Positions 13,041 through 24,600 of a stretch of DNA of 64,000 bases are shown here, piece by piece; the first letter of the stretch is position 1, and every line of letters begins with the position of its first letter. Source of the DNA: Chamaea fasciata (lineage: Eukaryota; Chordata; Aves; Passeriformes; Sylviidae). A model generated the notes under the pieces. The model was not told where the DNA came from. It did no database searches and saw only the letters and a list, made by a program, of their open reading frames with translations. The DNA lies in assembly GCA_029207755.1 (NCBI GenBank), contig JARCOQ010000067.1, positions 248,001-312,000 of the forward strand. Direction: 5' to 3'. Both the position numbers and the translations under genes were made by a program.

Positions 13041-14230
13041 ATGGAAGGAGCTGATCTGGCTCCTCTCCTCGCAGGGCCTGGAGCCCCCGCTGCCCCCCAC
13101 CCCCGGCCCCGTGTCCCCCCCGTGTCCCCAAGCACCGGCTCCCCGTGTTGGAGGTAAGAGGGCTCAGCCCCCCAAGCCGGGCTGGTGGGGCGGGGGGCGG
13201 CTCTGCGGGTCTCCCCAACTCCGGGGGGCGGCGGGGAGCGATGTCCCGGCAGCAGCTTTTGGGTTTGTTTCCTTTTTTTGTTTGTTTGTTTTCTTTTCCT
13301 TTTTATTTTTTTTTTGTTTGTTTGTTTTCAGCAGAAGGGAAATTCTTTACAGAAATACAGGGAAAAAAAAAAAAGCACCCCAGTATTTTGCTGAATACTT
13401 TTTATAATGTGAGATATTTTTATTTTATTTTATTTGGTCACTTTAAAACAACCACCCAACTATGGAGGAGAAAAATCAATTAGTCCTCTATTTTATTATT
13501 TTATTATTTTTTTTTTCTTTCTCCTTCTGGTATGTGCATGTCATTGCATGACTGCTCTGATTTTTTTCTTCTTTTGTTTTAATAAAACTGTGCTCAGACA
13601 TTTAAGCTAAACTAAGCAAAAATAATAATGAGTTAAAAAGAAAAAAAAATCTTTGTTGCCAAAAGGTCGTGCTATCCAGGTTTGATGTCTGCATGTGAAA
13701 AAAAAAAACCACAAAAAACACATTAAAAACATACAAAAAATAAAGAGAAGAGGAAGAATGCAGTCTAATTTATGTGAACTGAAAGGAAAAAAAAAAAAAA
13801 ACAACAAAAAAAACAAACCACAATCAGGTTTAACCACACAAACCTAAGGGAATGATATTTTTTGAAAGACTTTTGTATAAAGTTGAGTACTTAGAGAAAA
13901 AAAAATCATACCAGATGTAATATATTTTGTGGATGTTTTTATTTCTTGGATTTATAGTACCTTATACTAAGGTTAAAAAAAAATTATGCTTGATATTGTG
14001 AAAAGGTGATAATTTTCACACACATTTCATTTGCTCATTTGTCATGTTGTAATGCAAATATGATAGTTAATGCATACAGCATTTTTAAGGGAAAAAATCA
14101 GAAATATTGAACTGATGTATTGTTGTACCATTTGCACTGTGAGCAAATGCTAATGCAGTAAATATATTGTGTTTGCTGACAATCAAAATCTGTAGTAAAT
14201 ATCTTTATTTGCTTAAAAATGATCTATATT

Positions 14231-17200
14231 GGTCTGGAAAGTAAAAACAAAAATGGTTTTAATGTGTAAGGGGAGTGTAAAAAGGGTTGAACTGTGCAGG
14301 GAAGCGGGTGCTGTGTCTCTTTATGGGCGACTTTGAAAACCTGTCTGTACAGAATTTTTTTTTTTCCTAAGTGCTGTATTTCCTTAAATATTATTTTTTC
14401 ATACGATTTCTTTTTTTTTTTTTTTTTAAATAACCCACTTTTTTTTTCCTCAGTCCCCCCTCCCTCTCCCCTCAGTTCTATCCACAGGGACGGCACGGCA
14501 AGACCCAGCGGGGTGACCCCGAAGGCGACCGGCTCCGTCCTCGCGTCCCTTCTTCCCCAGGATAGGGGGGAACCCAACCAGGAATGGGGGGCACCCAACT
14601 GGGATGAGGGGCACCCAACTGGGACGGGGGCCACCCACCCTCTCCCCAAAAAATCCGCCACGTCCTTGCCTTGCCCTTGACCTCCCATCCCGTTTTTTCC
14701 CCCGCTCGTGCCGCCGCCTTGACCCCGTCACCATTTTGCCACGGCGGCTTCCGCGGCCGCTGGGATAACTTTGGGCCACCAAAGAGGATCGTGTCGCTTC
14801 AGCCGGTAATGCCCCCGCGCCCTTCGCCCGCCAAATCGCCCCGGGGGCAGCGCCTGAAGGGGATTTGATCTTATTTTTTTTTTTTTTCCCAAGCCTGGAT
14901 CGCTCGGGATAAAAATAACCCGCCGGGTTTGAGCGCTGGCGCTGGCACGGGCACGAGGAACGAGTGGGAAGAAGGAGTTTTTTGGAGGCGCTTTGGATGT
15001 TTGGAGCGGTGGCGTGTGGTGGTTGGATGCTTCCCCAGGGATGGGGATATGGAGGCCTGAGGTTCCCGGAGCTGGGGTTGTGCTGGAGGATCCCAGACCA
15101 CGGGTCTGGGGGTCCCTTGGTGCGTGCAGGGGTGACTGGTTGAGTATCCCACAAGTGTCCTCTTTCTTTCCCAAGGCCTTGCCGGCAGTGCTGGTGGCTG
15201 GCGTTGGCACCGTGGTCTTTCCTGGTGTTCCCAGGGTTGGAATTTGTTGGCAGCGTTGGCAGATTTCCTGCTTTGTGATTCAAATCTGCAGCTGGGCCTG
15301 GAGAAGCTGCTGCTCCGGCCATTCCAGGGCAGATCTGCCCATTCCAGGGGGGTTTGTTGAGCTCCCTTGCTTGGAAAGGTTTGGATTTAAGGCTAATCAG
15401 GGGCTGATGGTGACTCGGGGCACAGCTGGCCCAGCCAGGGACGGCACCTCGTGGTGTTGAGCAGTTGGATTTGGAGCCCACGGGCACTGAGCTGGGTGGG
15501 CCCCGGTGTCTCAAGGTGGTTGTGTGTTTGGTGGCCGCGCCAGGCTGGATTGGGAAGAGCTAGGATTGTCCTTCCCTGTGTGCTCTGGAGGTCCTGCAGC
15601 CACCAGGGGCTGCGGGATGGTTTGGGAGCCATCGGTGTCCCCATGTGTGGCTCAGGTGGGCAGAAACTGGAGCTGCCACACACGGGGAGAGCCAGCACGA
15701 CCCCCAGCATCACCTGAGGGTGCTGTGGTGGTGCTGGAGGTGCTGGAGGTGCCCGTCTCCACTGGTGGCTCGTGCTGGAAAACACTGGAGATCCTGGGAA
15801 TGGTCACAGCAGAGGAACTGCCCCAGCGAGGAGACACCCAAGGTTGCACCAACGTTTTGGGCTCCTTCTGCGGGTGAGGAGGAGGAGGAGGGAAGGAGCC
15901 CACCAGGCCCTGGGGACCTTCTCTGCCAGCCAGGCCCGAGCATCCCGCTGGGCAGGACCTCCCTGGCTTGGAGCAGGAAGGTGAGGAGCACCCTTGGGTG
16001 GCAGAGCGCGGGGAGTGCGTGCAGCACCTTGCACGAAAAATGTTGGTTGCTACGGAAACACGGCACTTTCCATGCCCGTTCTGGGCTATCTGTGTTCTGG
16101 GGAGGAGGGAAGGGCTTCCAGTCACGTACCAGCTCCACGGAACTTGCTGCCTTTCCCTCCTCGACGGGAGCGCCGGGGTCCTGAGGAGGCACCAACGCCT
16201 CGCTCCTCCCCGCTGAGGGTCTCCGGGGCTTTGCAGGATGTGGTTGGATCCAAGAGCTCTCCACGGCATGGGATTTGCTGCTCAGGAGGAGCACCAAGAG
16301 CGGAGACCCCGTCCCTGGGGTCGGGAGCGACGAGGACCCACGGGCAGAAGTTTGCAGCTGGAATACAGATGTTGGCGGGATCCTTCTCACCTCCGGCTCA
16401 GCTTCTGCTCTTCTGATCATCCACCGAAGGCCTGGATGGTTCTGGATCGCCTGACCCTCATCTCCCAGCCCGCATGGATCCATCCCCATCCCTGGATGGG
16501 TGCTCTGGAGGAAGGAGCCAGACTCCAGCCCGGGGCAGGGGGACAAACAGCAGAGCCTCCATGGAAGATGCCCCCTGAGTCCTGTGGCCACCAGGATGAC
16601 AGATCCAGGCTCATCCCAGCTCTTGTCCCATCCCCTGCGCCGCGAGGTGACAGTGAGGGGCATCACAGTGGGGACAGGGCCAGGAGCAGCAGCCTGGCCC
16701 AGCTGGCAGCGGGAACCACCAGCAAAACCTTCCTGGTCTCCGCCTTCCTCTTCCTCCTCGCCCTGCTCACCCCTGCCCGGGGATGTGGGGGACCCTCCTG
16801 GCTGCCTCCCCTCGGGGGTTTGCTCTGACACCCACCGGCACCCCAAAATCCATCCCTTTCCCTCGCAACCTCCCCTCTTCCCCCATCCTGGCTCCTCCTC
16901 GCCATCCCCGGCACAAAATGGGACAACTGGTGGGGGTGACCACCCTGTCTGCCCCCCCAAGATCTACCCCCCCCCCCGGCTCCTTTTGGGCTAATCCCTG
17001 TCCTCAGCGGTGTCGGTAACACCTTCCCAGTTTAGCATCATCCTCCCTGGCTGTAATTACCGCGCTGTTTACCTCCACCTGTTAATTGATAAAGCCACCC
17101 CTGGCGCCCGGCCCAGGCCTCCGCCCCGTGCGCTGGCATGTGGCCGGTGTCACCAGCCCGGTGGCACCAAGCCCGTTCCCACCCCCAGGATGTCACCCTG

Positions 17201-17469
17201 GGCTGATAATAAGGGGTCCAAGGGCACCCCCAAATCTCGGGGGGGCTCAGCTGCATCCCGGGGTCACGGAGGGGTCAGTGTTTGAGGACACACTGAGTGG
17301 GTTTTTTTTCGTCGCCAAAACGACTTTGCTGCCCCTCCCAGCCCTGTCCAGCCCCCTCAAGGTGGCTTTGGGGGGTTTCTCCCCAAAATTGGGTGTTCCT
17401 GCTCTTCCAAAGGTGAGGCACATCCCTTGGATTTCCTCGACTGGGGCAGTCCTGCTCCTCCCGCTGCTC
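14231..17469. other. EGR3-BIN3 intergenic region
   Basis: No gene is supported. GTTGCTACGGAAAC at 16046-16059 fits the RFX X-box consensus. CCACCAGGGGCTGC at 15600-15613 resembles the CTCF core. A poly(T) run lies near 14875-14888. The rest is unique, moderately GC-rich sequence. Confidence 0.5.
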
Positions 17470-18335
17470 TCGCCCACCCCAGGGTGTCCCTGGGCACCCC
17501 CTGCCCACGCCCATCCCAATCCCTTCCCTGGGCCCTTGCCCACCCCAGGGAATAACCCTGGGCATCCCCTGTCCGTGCCCTCATCCAGCTCAGGATGCTC
17601 CAAGGCAATTCCTCCCCCTCTCCCACCACAGGGATGCTCCCGGGCAACCCCTCCGCTGCATCCTCGCCCACCCCAGGGATGACCCCAGGCAATTCCTTCC
17701 CCTTGCCCATCCCAGGGATGCTCCTGAGCATCCCCTCCCTGTGCCACTGCCCACTCCGGGGTGTTCCTGAGCACTCCAGGCCCTCATCCACTTTTGGGAT
17801 GTTCCTGGGCATTCCCTCCCTGTGCCCTCGCCCACACCAGGAGTGACCCAGGCAATTCCTCCTCCTCGCCCACCCCGGGGATGACCCAGGCAATTCCTCC
17901 TCCTCGCCCAGCCCAGGGATGACCCAGGCAATTCCTTCTCCTCGCCCACCCCAGAGATGACCCAGGCAATTCCTCCTCCTCGCCCACCCCAGGCATGACC
18001 CAGGCAATTCCTCCTCCTCGCCCACCCCGGGCATGACCCAGGCAATTCCTCCTCCTCGCCCACCCCGGGGATGACCCAGGCAATTCCTCCTCCTCGCCCA
18101 GCCCAGGGATGACCCAGGCAATTCCTCCTCCTCGCCCACCCCGGGGATGACCCAGGCAATTCCTCCTCCTCGCCCACCCCGGGGATGACCCAGGCAATTC
18201 CTCCTCCTCGCCCACCCCGGGGATGACCCAGGCAATTCCTTCTCCTCGCCCACCCCGGGGATGACCCAGGCAATTCCTCCTCCTCGCCCACCCCAGGGAT
18301 GTCCCAGGCAATTCCTCCTCCTCGCCCTGCCCCGG
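17470..18335. repeat. Minisatellite upstream of BIN3 promoter, 38-bp unit
   Basis: From about 17,850 a regular 38-bp unit (GGCAATTCCTCCTCCTCGCC then CACCCCGGGGATGACCCA) repeats some 12-13 times. Upstream, to about 17,470, related units are more diverged. The array ends about 110 bp before the CRE cluster of BIN3. Frames on the minus strand are open throughout because of the repeat. Confidence 0.93.
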
Positions 18336-18444
18336 GACGCTCCACAGCTCCCCGCGGTTTAACTCCACCCCTTCCCGCCCCATTTCCAGCCTTTGCACCC
18401 AAATCAGGCGAATTTCAGGGTCTTCCCCCCGCCCGCCTTGCCCG

Positions 18445-18498
18445 TGACGTCACGCTCCCCGACCGTGTGACGTCACGCCCGCCCCTCGCGTGGCGTCA
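18445..18498. promoter_or_regulatory. BIN3: Triple CRE cluster, BIN3 promoter
   Basis: TGACGTCA occurs at 18445-18452 and 18468-18475, and the variant TGGCGTCA at 18491-18498, each starting exactly 23 bp after the last. These are CREB/ATF-type sites in a CpG island about 100-150 bp upstream of the BIN3 start codon. Confidence 0.8.
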
Positions 18499-18537
18499 CG
18501 GCGGCGCGCGGCCCCGGGAGGGGCGGGGGGAGCGCTC

Positions 18538-18599
18538 CCGGAAGAGGCGGGGCCAAACGCGGCGGCACTTCCGGGAGCGGCGCGGGGCGGAGGGGGAAC
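18538..18599 (+). promoter_or_regulatory. BIN3: BIN3 core promoter with ETS sites and 5'UTR
   Basis: CCGGAAG at 18538-18544 and ACTTCCGG at 18567-18574 are ETS/GABPA-type sites in opposite orientation, typical of TATA-less housekeeping promoters. Transcription probably starts within or just after this segment, giving a short 5'UTR. Confidence 0.6.
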
Positions 18600-18607
18600 A
18601 TGAGCTG
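18600..18607 (+). CDS. BIN3: BIN3 coding exon 1 (8 nt coding)
   Basis: ATG AGC TG followed by the donor GTGAGT at 18608. It encodes Met-Ser and two bases of Trp3. The start is set by the conserved MSW N terminus and lies just after the CRE/ETS promoter. Confidence 0.9.
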
Positions 18608-21600
18608 GTGAGTGCGGGGGGACCCCGGGACACCGGGACGGGAACGGGAGAACGGGCCCCGGGAATGGGGCAGGCCGGGGAACACCGGGAACGGGAATGG
18701 GGCAGGCCGGGGGGATCACCGGCACCGGGAATGGGGCAGGCCGCGGGGAACACCGGCACCGGGGCAGGCCGCGGGGAACGGAAGCACCAGCAGCGGGTCA
18801 GGGTGGAGAAACCGGTTCCAGCGGCCCCGGAGGGCGGAGGAACGGGCCCCGCTGGCCCTGGCCCGCCCGGTCCCGGCTGCTCAGCCCGGGCGCTGCGCTC
18901 GGCGAGGGGCCGGGGACGGGCCCGGAGCGGCCCCGGTGCTGGGCGGCCTCGGCCCGGCGGGAGCCGCCGTGCAGGCCCTGGAGCGGGGCCGGTGCTGCCG
19001 GGGCTTGTGCCGGAGTGGGCCCCGGTGCTGGCCCCGGTGCTGGCCCCGGGGGGTCCCAGTGCTGCCCAGGGGTGGCCCCGGGGCCGGGTCTGCAGCTGGC
19101 CTGGAGCGACCCCGGTGCTGGCCGGGCTTGTCCTGCTGGAGACCCTGGAGCTGGTCCTGGTGGGGTCCCCGGTGCTGTCCCCATCCTGGCCGGGCTTGTC
19201 CCGGTCCTGGCCGGGTTTGTCCCCGTCCTGGCCAGGTTTGTCCCAGTCCTGGCCGGGTTTGTCCCAGTCCTGGCCGGGTTTGTCCCCGTCCTGGCCGGGC
19301 TTGTCCCAGTCCTGGCCGGGTTTGTCCCCGTCCTGGCTGGGTTTGTCCCGGTCCTGGCCGGGCTTGTCCCCGTCCTGGCTGGGTTTGTCCCGGTCCTGGC
19401 CGGGCTTGTTCCGGTCCTGGCCGGGCTTTTCCCGGTCCTGGCCAGGCTTGTCCCAGTCCTGGCCAGGCTTGTCCCAGTCCTGGTCAGGCTTGTCCCAGTC
19501 CTGGTCAGGCTTGTCCCGGTCCTGGCCGGGTTTGTCCTGGTCCTGGTCAGGCTTGTCCCAGTCCTGGCCGGGTTTGTCCTGGTCCTGGTCAGGCTTGTCC
19601 CAGTCCTGGTCAGGCTTGTCCCAGTCCTGGCCGGGTTTGTCCTGGTCCTGGTCAGGCTTGTCCCAGTCCTGGTCAGGCTTGTCCCAATCCTGGTCAGGCT
19701 TGTCCCAGTCCTGGCCGAGTTTGTCCCAGTCCTGGCCGGGCTTGTCCCCGTCCTGGCCAGGCTTGTCCCAGTCCTGGCCGGGCTTGTCCCAGTCTACAGT
19801 CCATTAAAAAAGAGGAAAGAAGAATTCTCGTGTGTTTGAATCGACCTGATGAAATCTCACTTTGGACACACTCGTTCCTTCGGTGCTTATTGAATTGTGT
19901 TAGAAATTAATAATATTAGAAATCAATAATATTAGAAATCAATCTGGGCTGATGTGTGTCATTTCTCCTCCTGGGGAGTCCTGGCGATCCAGGGCTGTTG
20001 TGGGAGCCAAAGGATGGGATGGACCAAGGGCTCGAAGGGTTTTTCCTGGCCTGGGAGGTTGAGTTCCGTGGTGACAATGGAAAGTTTTTGGGGCTGGGAG
20101 CTGTGGAAGTTGTGGTTTGGAAATGAACTGCAAGGACATGACGAGGCACACACAGGTGCCGGTTAAAATGGGGCTTTGGGGCTAAAAATACACATTTGTC
20201 CACTGGCATCGCTTGGGTTTTGCTTTGCTCATCTCCGAACAGCAACAGTTATGGGCGGCGTTGGCTCACGAGGACTTGGAGCCAACTTTTCCCAGGGAGT
20301 CTGAGGGAATGGGCTCTGGAAGGGAGGAGTCCAGCAGGAGCTGGATGTGAGGAGTAAATAATCCCTTCCTCTGTTGGGTGCAGAATAATTCGGCTGCAGG
20401 GTGTCCACACTTCCACTTGCAGTGTCCATCCAGCCCTGGGGACTGTCACTTGTCACCACAACACGCGTGGCTTTCTCTGGGAGCCCTTTTCCTGGGAGAG
20501 ATTTCTCTGGGAGACGTTTCTCTGGGAGAGATTTTTCTCTGAGACCTTTTTCTGGGAGCCCTTTCTCTGGGAGCTGGGGTGTGTTCTCCTTTTTCTCCTG
20601 AGGAATCCGACCTTGTTTCCCGGCGAGCGGGGAGAACCGGGGACTCCGGGGAATTCTGAGTCTCCTCTCTCTCTCCTCCGGCCACGTCACCCTGCTGACG
20701 CCCGCAGGGCTCCAGCGCCCTGGCAGCCACACAATCCCCCTCAGTGCTGCCCTGGGCCCTCCGTGCTGCTCCTTCCCGGGGCTGCCCACCCGGGATGAAT
20801 CGGGGCCATTCACGGGCGCCGGGGGGTCAGGGCCCGGCGTGACGTCCGTGGCCGCGCTGACACACGGCGGGGTCGTGCCCCGCTGCTGAAATGTCACAGC
20901 CCGGCACGTCCTGCCCCGCTGCTGCTGCTGCTGCTGTGACATCTCTGTGGGGCAGGGGAGCTTTGTGCCAGCCCTGGCTCCTTTGGGAAGTTGTGACATC
21001 ACTCTGGAGCAGGAGAGCTTTGTCCCAGCCCTGCCTGCCTTGGGGAGCTGGGACATCATTCTGGAGCAGAACTTTGTCCCAGCCCTGCCTGCCTTGGGGA
21101 GCTGGGACATGGCTGTGGAGCTTTGTCCCAGCCCTGCCTGCCTTGGGGAGCTGGGACATCATTCTGGAGCAGGAGAACTTTGTCCCAGTCCTGCCTGCTT
21201 TGGGAAGTTGTGACATCACTCTGGAGCAGGAGAACTTTGTCCCAGCCCTGGCTCCTTTGGGAAGCTGTGACATGGCTGTGGAGCTTTGTCCCAGCCCTGC
21301 CTGCTTTGGGGAGCTGGAACATTGCTCTGGAGCAGGATTGTCCCAGCCCTCCCGGCTTTGGGGAGCTGTGACATGGCTGTGGAGCTTTGTCCCAGCCCTG
21401 CCAGCTTTGGGGAGCTGGGACATCATTGTGGAGCTTTGTCCCTTTGGCTCCTTTGGGAAGCAAGGGCTTTTTTCAGCTCCCATGTGTGTCTTTCTGGCGT
21501 TGGGCACTGTTTAGTCTTGGGTTGATCCCTCTTTTTCGAGGCCTTGAACACACTGGTTCCTTTGGTGTGAGGAAGAGGATGGAGCTTCGTCCTCAATTTT

Positions 21601-24600
21601 GTCTTGCAGAGCTGGGAAGTGGCACAAACTGCCGCCGTTTGGGCTCCTGGGCACTCAAATCCTTAATTTTTTTTAAGTTAAGGGAAATCCCTGGAGATTT
21701 AAGGGCTGTTGGCAGGTTTGATGCTTTGTTCAGTTGTGTGGGGTCAATCCTGGGACATCCCTCGCTCCTTGTGAGCTCCCTGGGCTGCATGAGGGCTGGG
21801 AATGGCCCCAGAAGGGCAGGGAATGGCCCCAGGGAATGGTCCCAGGAGGGCAGGGAATGGTCCTGGGAGGGCAGGGAATGGCCTCAGGAGCACAGGGAAT
21901 TCTCCCAGGAATAGAGGGAATGCCCCCAGGAGCACAGGGAATGGTCCCAAGAATAGAGGGAATGGCCCCAGGAGCACAGGGAATGGTCCCAAGAATAGAG
22001 GGAATGGCCCCAGGAGCACAGGGAATGGTCCCAAGAATAGAGGGAATGGCCCCAGGAGCACAGGGAATGGCCCCAGGAGCGCAGGGAATGGCCCCAGGAG
22101 CGCAGGGAATGCTCCCAGGAGCACAGGGAATGCCCCCAGGAGGGCAGGGAATGCTCCCAGGAGCACAGGGAATGGCCCCAGGAGCACAGGGAATGCTCCC
22201 AGGAGCACAGGGAATGCCCCCAGGAGGGCAGGGAATGCTCCCAGGAACAGAGATCCCTCCCAGAGCACAGGCACACAGGAAAACTGTTCCAGAGGGCTCC
22301 TGAACCCCCACATTCCCGGTTCCTGCAGCCAGGCAGTGAGGCAGCTCTGCCTTTCCAGACTGGGCTTTGTTTAGAGCAGGACTAGGCTCGTTTTGGGACA
22401 CAGCCTTGCATGGATAGCTGAGGTGTTTTCGGAATCCCAGCCGAGCTCTGGTTTCCTTTAGACCTTGGATTGGGAGTCTTGGAGCATCCTCATCCTCCTC
22501 TTCCTCACCCAGTGATTCCCTTGGCCATCCCTTCTTCCAAAGATGAAAGGAGTGGAGTGCTGGATTTTGCTATCACCCCCTTTTGACTCCATAAAGTGAT
22601 TTTTAAGGTTCCCGAAACCGCATCAAACCAAACCTGGTCACCAGGCTCCCAAACATCCCCCGCTTCTGTTTCCCCACTCCCCCCTCCCAGGTGAATTCCC
22701 ACAGGATAAAGGGGATTTTCAGCAGCCTGCCAGCTCCATGTCCGAGTGCTGCCTCAGCTGCAACAGCTGCTGTTTGCTGGGAGGAGAAAATACGGGAAGC
22801 AAACGTTGGTGGGGAGTGTGAAGCACGTGCCTCGTGCTCGGGACAGGGCTGGGGGACGTGTTCAGGGAGCTCTGAGTGGACTCCAGGGCCGGCGTCCGCG
22901 GGAAGGCAGAGTGGGAACGGGTGGGAACTCGGTGTTTAACCCTGTCAGAGTGGCCGGGAGTGATTCCTGGGATGTTGAAAGATGGAGGTGAGGAGGAGCC
23001 GCCAGTCTCTCCCAGAGGAGGGGAGGCTGCATGGGTTTGCACGGCCTCAGAGTGGGGTTGTTGGTTATTCCCGGTGTTTCCCATGTGATGGATTTGCAGA
23101 GGTTGTTGGTTATTCCCAGTGTTTTCCATACTATGGATTTGCACAGCCTCAGAGTGGGGGTTTTGGTTATTCCCAGTGTTTTCTGTGTCATGGATTCGCA
23201 GGGGTTGTTGGTTATTCCTGGTGTTTTCCATGTGATGGATTTGCACAGCCTCAAAGTGGGATTGTTGGTTATTCCCAGTGTTTTCTGCTTTAAGGATTTG
23301 CACAGGCTCAGAGTGTGGCTGTTGGTTATTCCCAGTGTTTTCTGTTTTAAGGATTTGCACAGGCTCAGAGCGTGGCTGTTGGTTATTCCCGGTGTTTTCC
23401 ATGTGGTGGATTTGCACAGGCTCAGAGCGTGGCTGTTGGTTATTCCCAGTGTTTTCTGTTTTAAGGATTTGCACAGGCTCAGAGCGTGGCTGTTGGTTAT
23501 TCCCAGTGTTTTCCATGTGATGGATTTGCACAGGCTCAGAGTGTGGCTGTTGGTTATTCCCAGTGTTTTCCATGTGGTGGATTTGCACAGGCTCAGAGCG
23601 TGGCTGTTGGTTATTCCCAGTGTTTTCCATGTGATGGATTTGCACAGGCTCAGAGTGTGGCTGTTGATTATTCCCAGTGTTTTCCATGTGATGGATTTGC
23701 ACAGGCTCAGAGCATGGCTGTTGGTTATTCCCAGTGTTTTCCATGTGATGGATTTGCACAGGCTCAGAGCGTGGCTGTTGGTTATTCCCAGTGTTTTCCA
23801 TGTGATGGATTTGCACAGGCTCAGAGCGTGGCTGTTGATTATTCCCAGTGTTTTCCATGTGATGGATTTGCACAGGCTCAGAGTGTGGCTGTTGGTTATT
23901 CCCAGTGTTTTCCATGTGATGGATTTGCACAGGCTCAGAGTGTGGCTGTTGGTTATTCCCAGTGTTTTCTGTTTTAAGGATTTGCACAGGCTCAGAGCGT
24001 GGCTGTTGGTTATTCCCAGTATTTTCCATGTGATGGATTTGCACAGGCTCAGAGTGGCTGTTGGTTATTCCCGGTGTTTTCCATGTGATGGATTTGCACA
24101 GGCTCAGAGCGTGGCTGTTGGTTATTCCCGGTGTTTTCCACGTTTTGGAGCCACGACCACGTCGGCAGGTGCGACACAAACACATCCCCGGGCTCTGTTT
24201 TCCTCCCTCTGAACCAACGCTGATGTTTTTCGGAGCCCGACGTGCCCGGTGTCAGCTCTCCCCCTTCCCTGCGGGTTTCAGTGATACTGGGACAGGGACA
24301 TAAATTACCCGGGATAAAATTACCTGGGATGAAGCCAGCGGATACCAGAGCGGTGAGCGAGGCTCCCAGACACCTCCCTGTCACCTGGAGCACCCGTGCA
24401 AAGGCGCTTTGCACACCCCAAAGTTTTTTATCGTGGTGAAACCGGAGTGCCGGCCAGGCATCTCCCAGGGGTGGAGCAGCTGGGAAGAGCCACCTGCCAC
24501 CTCCCCTTCCACCATCACAAGCCTTGGAGTGGTTTTTCCTTAATTTTTCCACCTGTTTTGTCCAGGTAGCTCCAACCCAGCGCTCTGGTTGAGCCACACA

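Larger units (their letters stand above)
12190..14230 (+). other. EGR3: EGR3 3'UTR
   Basis: After the stop the sequence is first GC-rich and repetitive (to about 13,250), then sharply AT-rich to about 14,230. AATAAA signals occur at 13581-13586 and 13739-13744; the variant signal AGTAAA occurs at 14157-14162 and 14194-14199. Use of the distal sites would give a roughly 2-kb 3'UTR, in keeping with the long 3'UTR of mammalian EGR3. AU-rich ATTTA-type stretches suit an unstable immediate-early mRNA. TTGCACT at 14132-14138 is a seed match for the miR-130/301 family. The exact 3' end is not determined. Confidence 0.75.

Noticed and set aside
17357..18402. Long minus-strand Gly/Arg/Trp-rich open frames
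   Set aside because: Created by the 38-bp array upstream of BIN3.
18299..19807. 502-aa plus-strand open frame (Ser/Trp/Pro repeats)
   Set aside because: It is generated by the 21-bp minisatellite in BIN3 intron 1 and overlaps the real exon 1 in another frame; other plus frames are open across it too.
21790..22255. CRISPR-like or satellite array
   Set aside because: Simple 21-bp tandem repeat without spacers; intronic minisatellite.
23035..24150. CRISPR-like array
   Set aside because: Head-to-tail units have no unique spacers between them and the genome is vertebrate.
22719..24185. 488-aa minus-strand open frame of 19-aa repeats
   Set aside because: Explained by the 57-bp minisatellite; no domain, no promoter seen, and the opposite strand is equally open.
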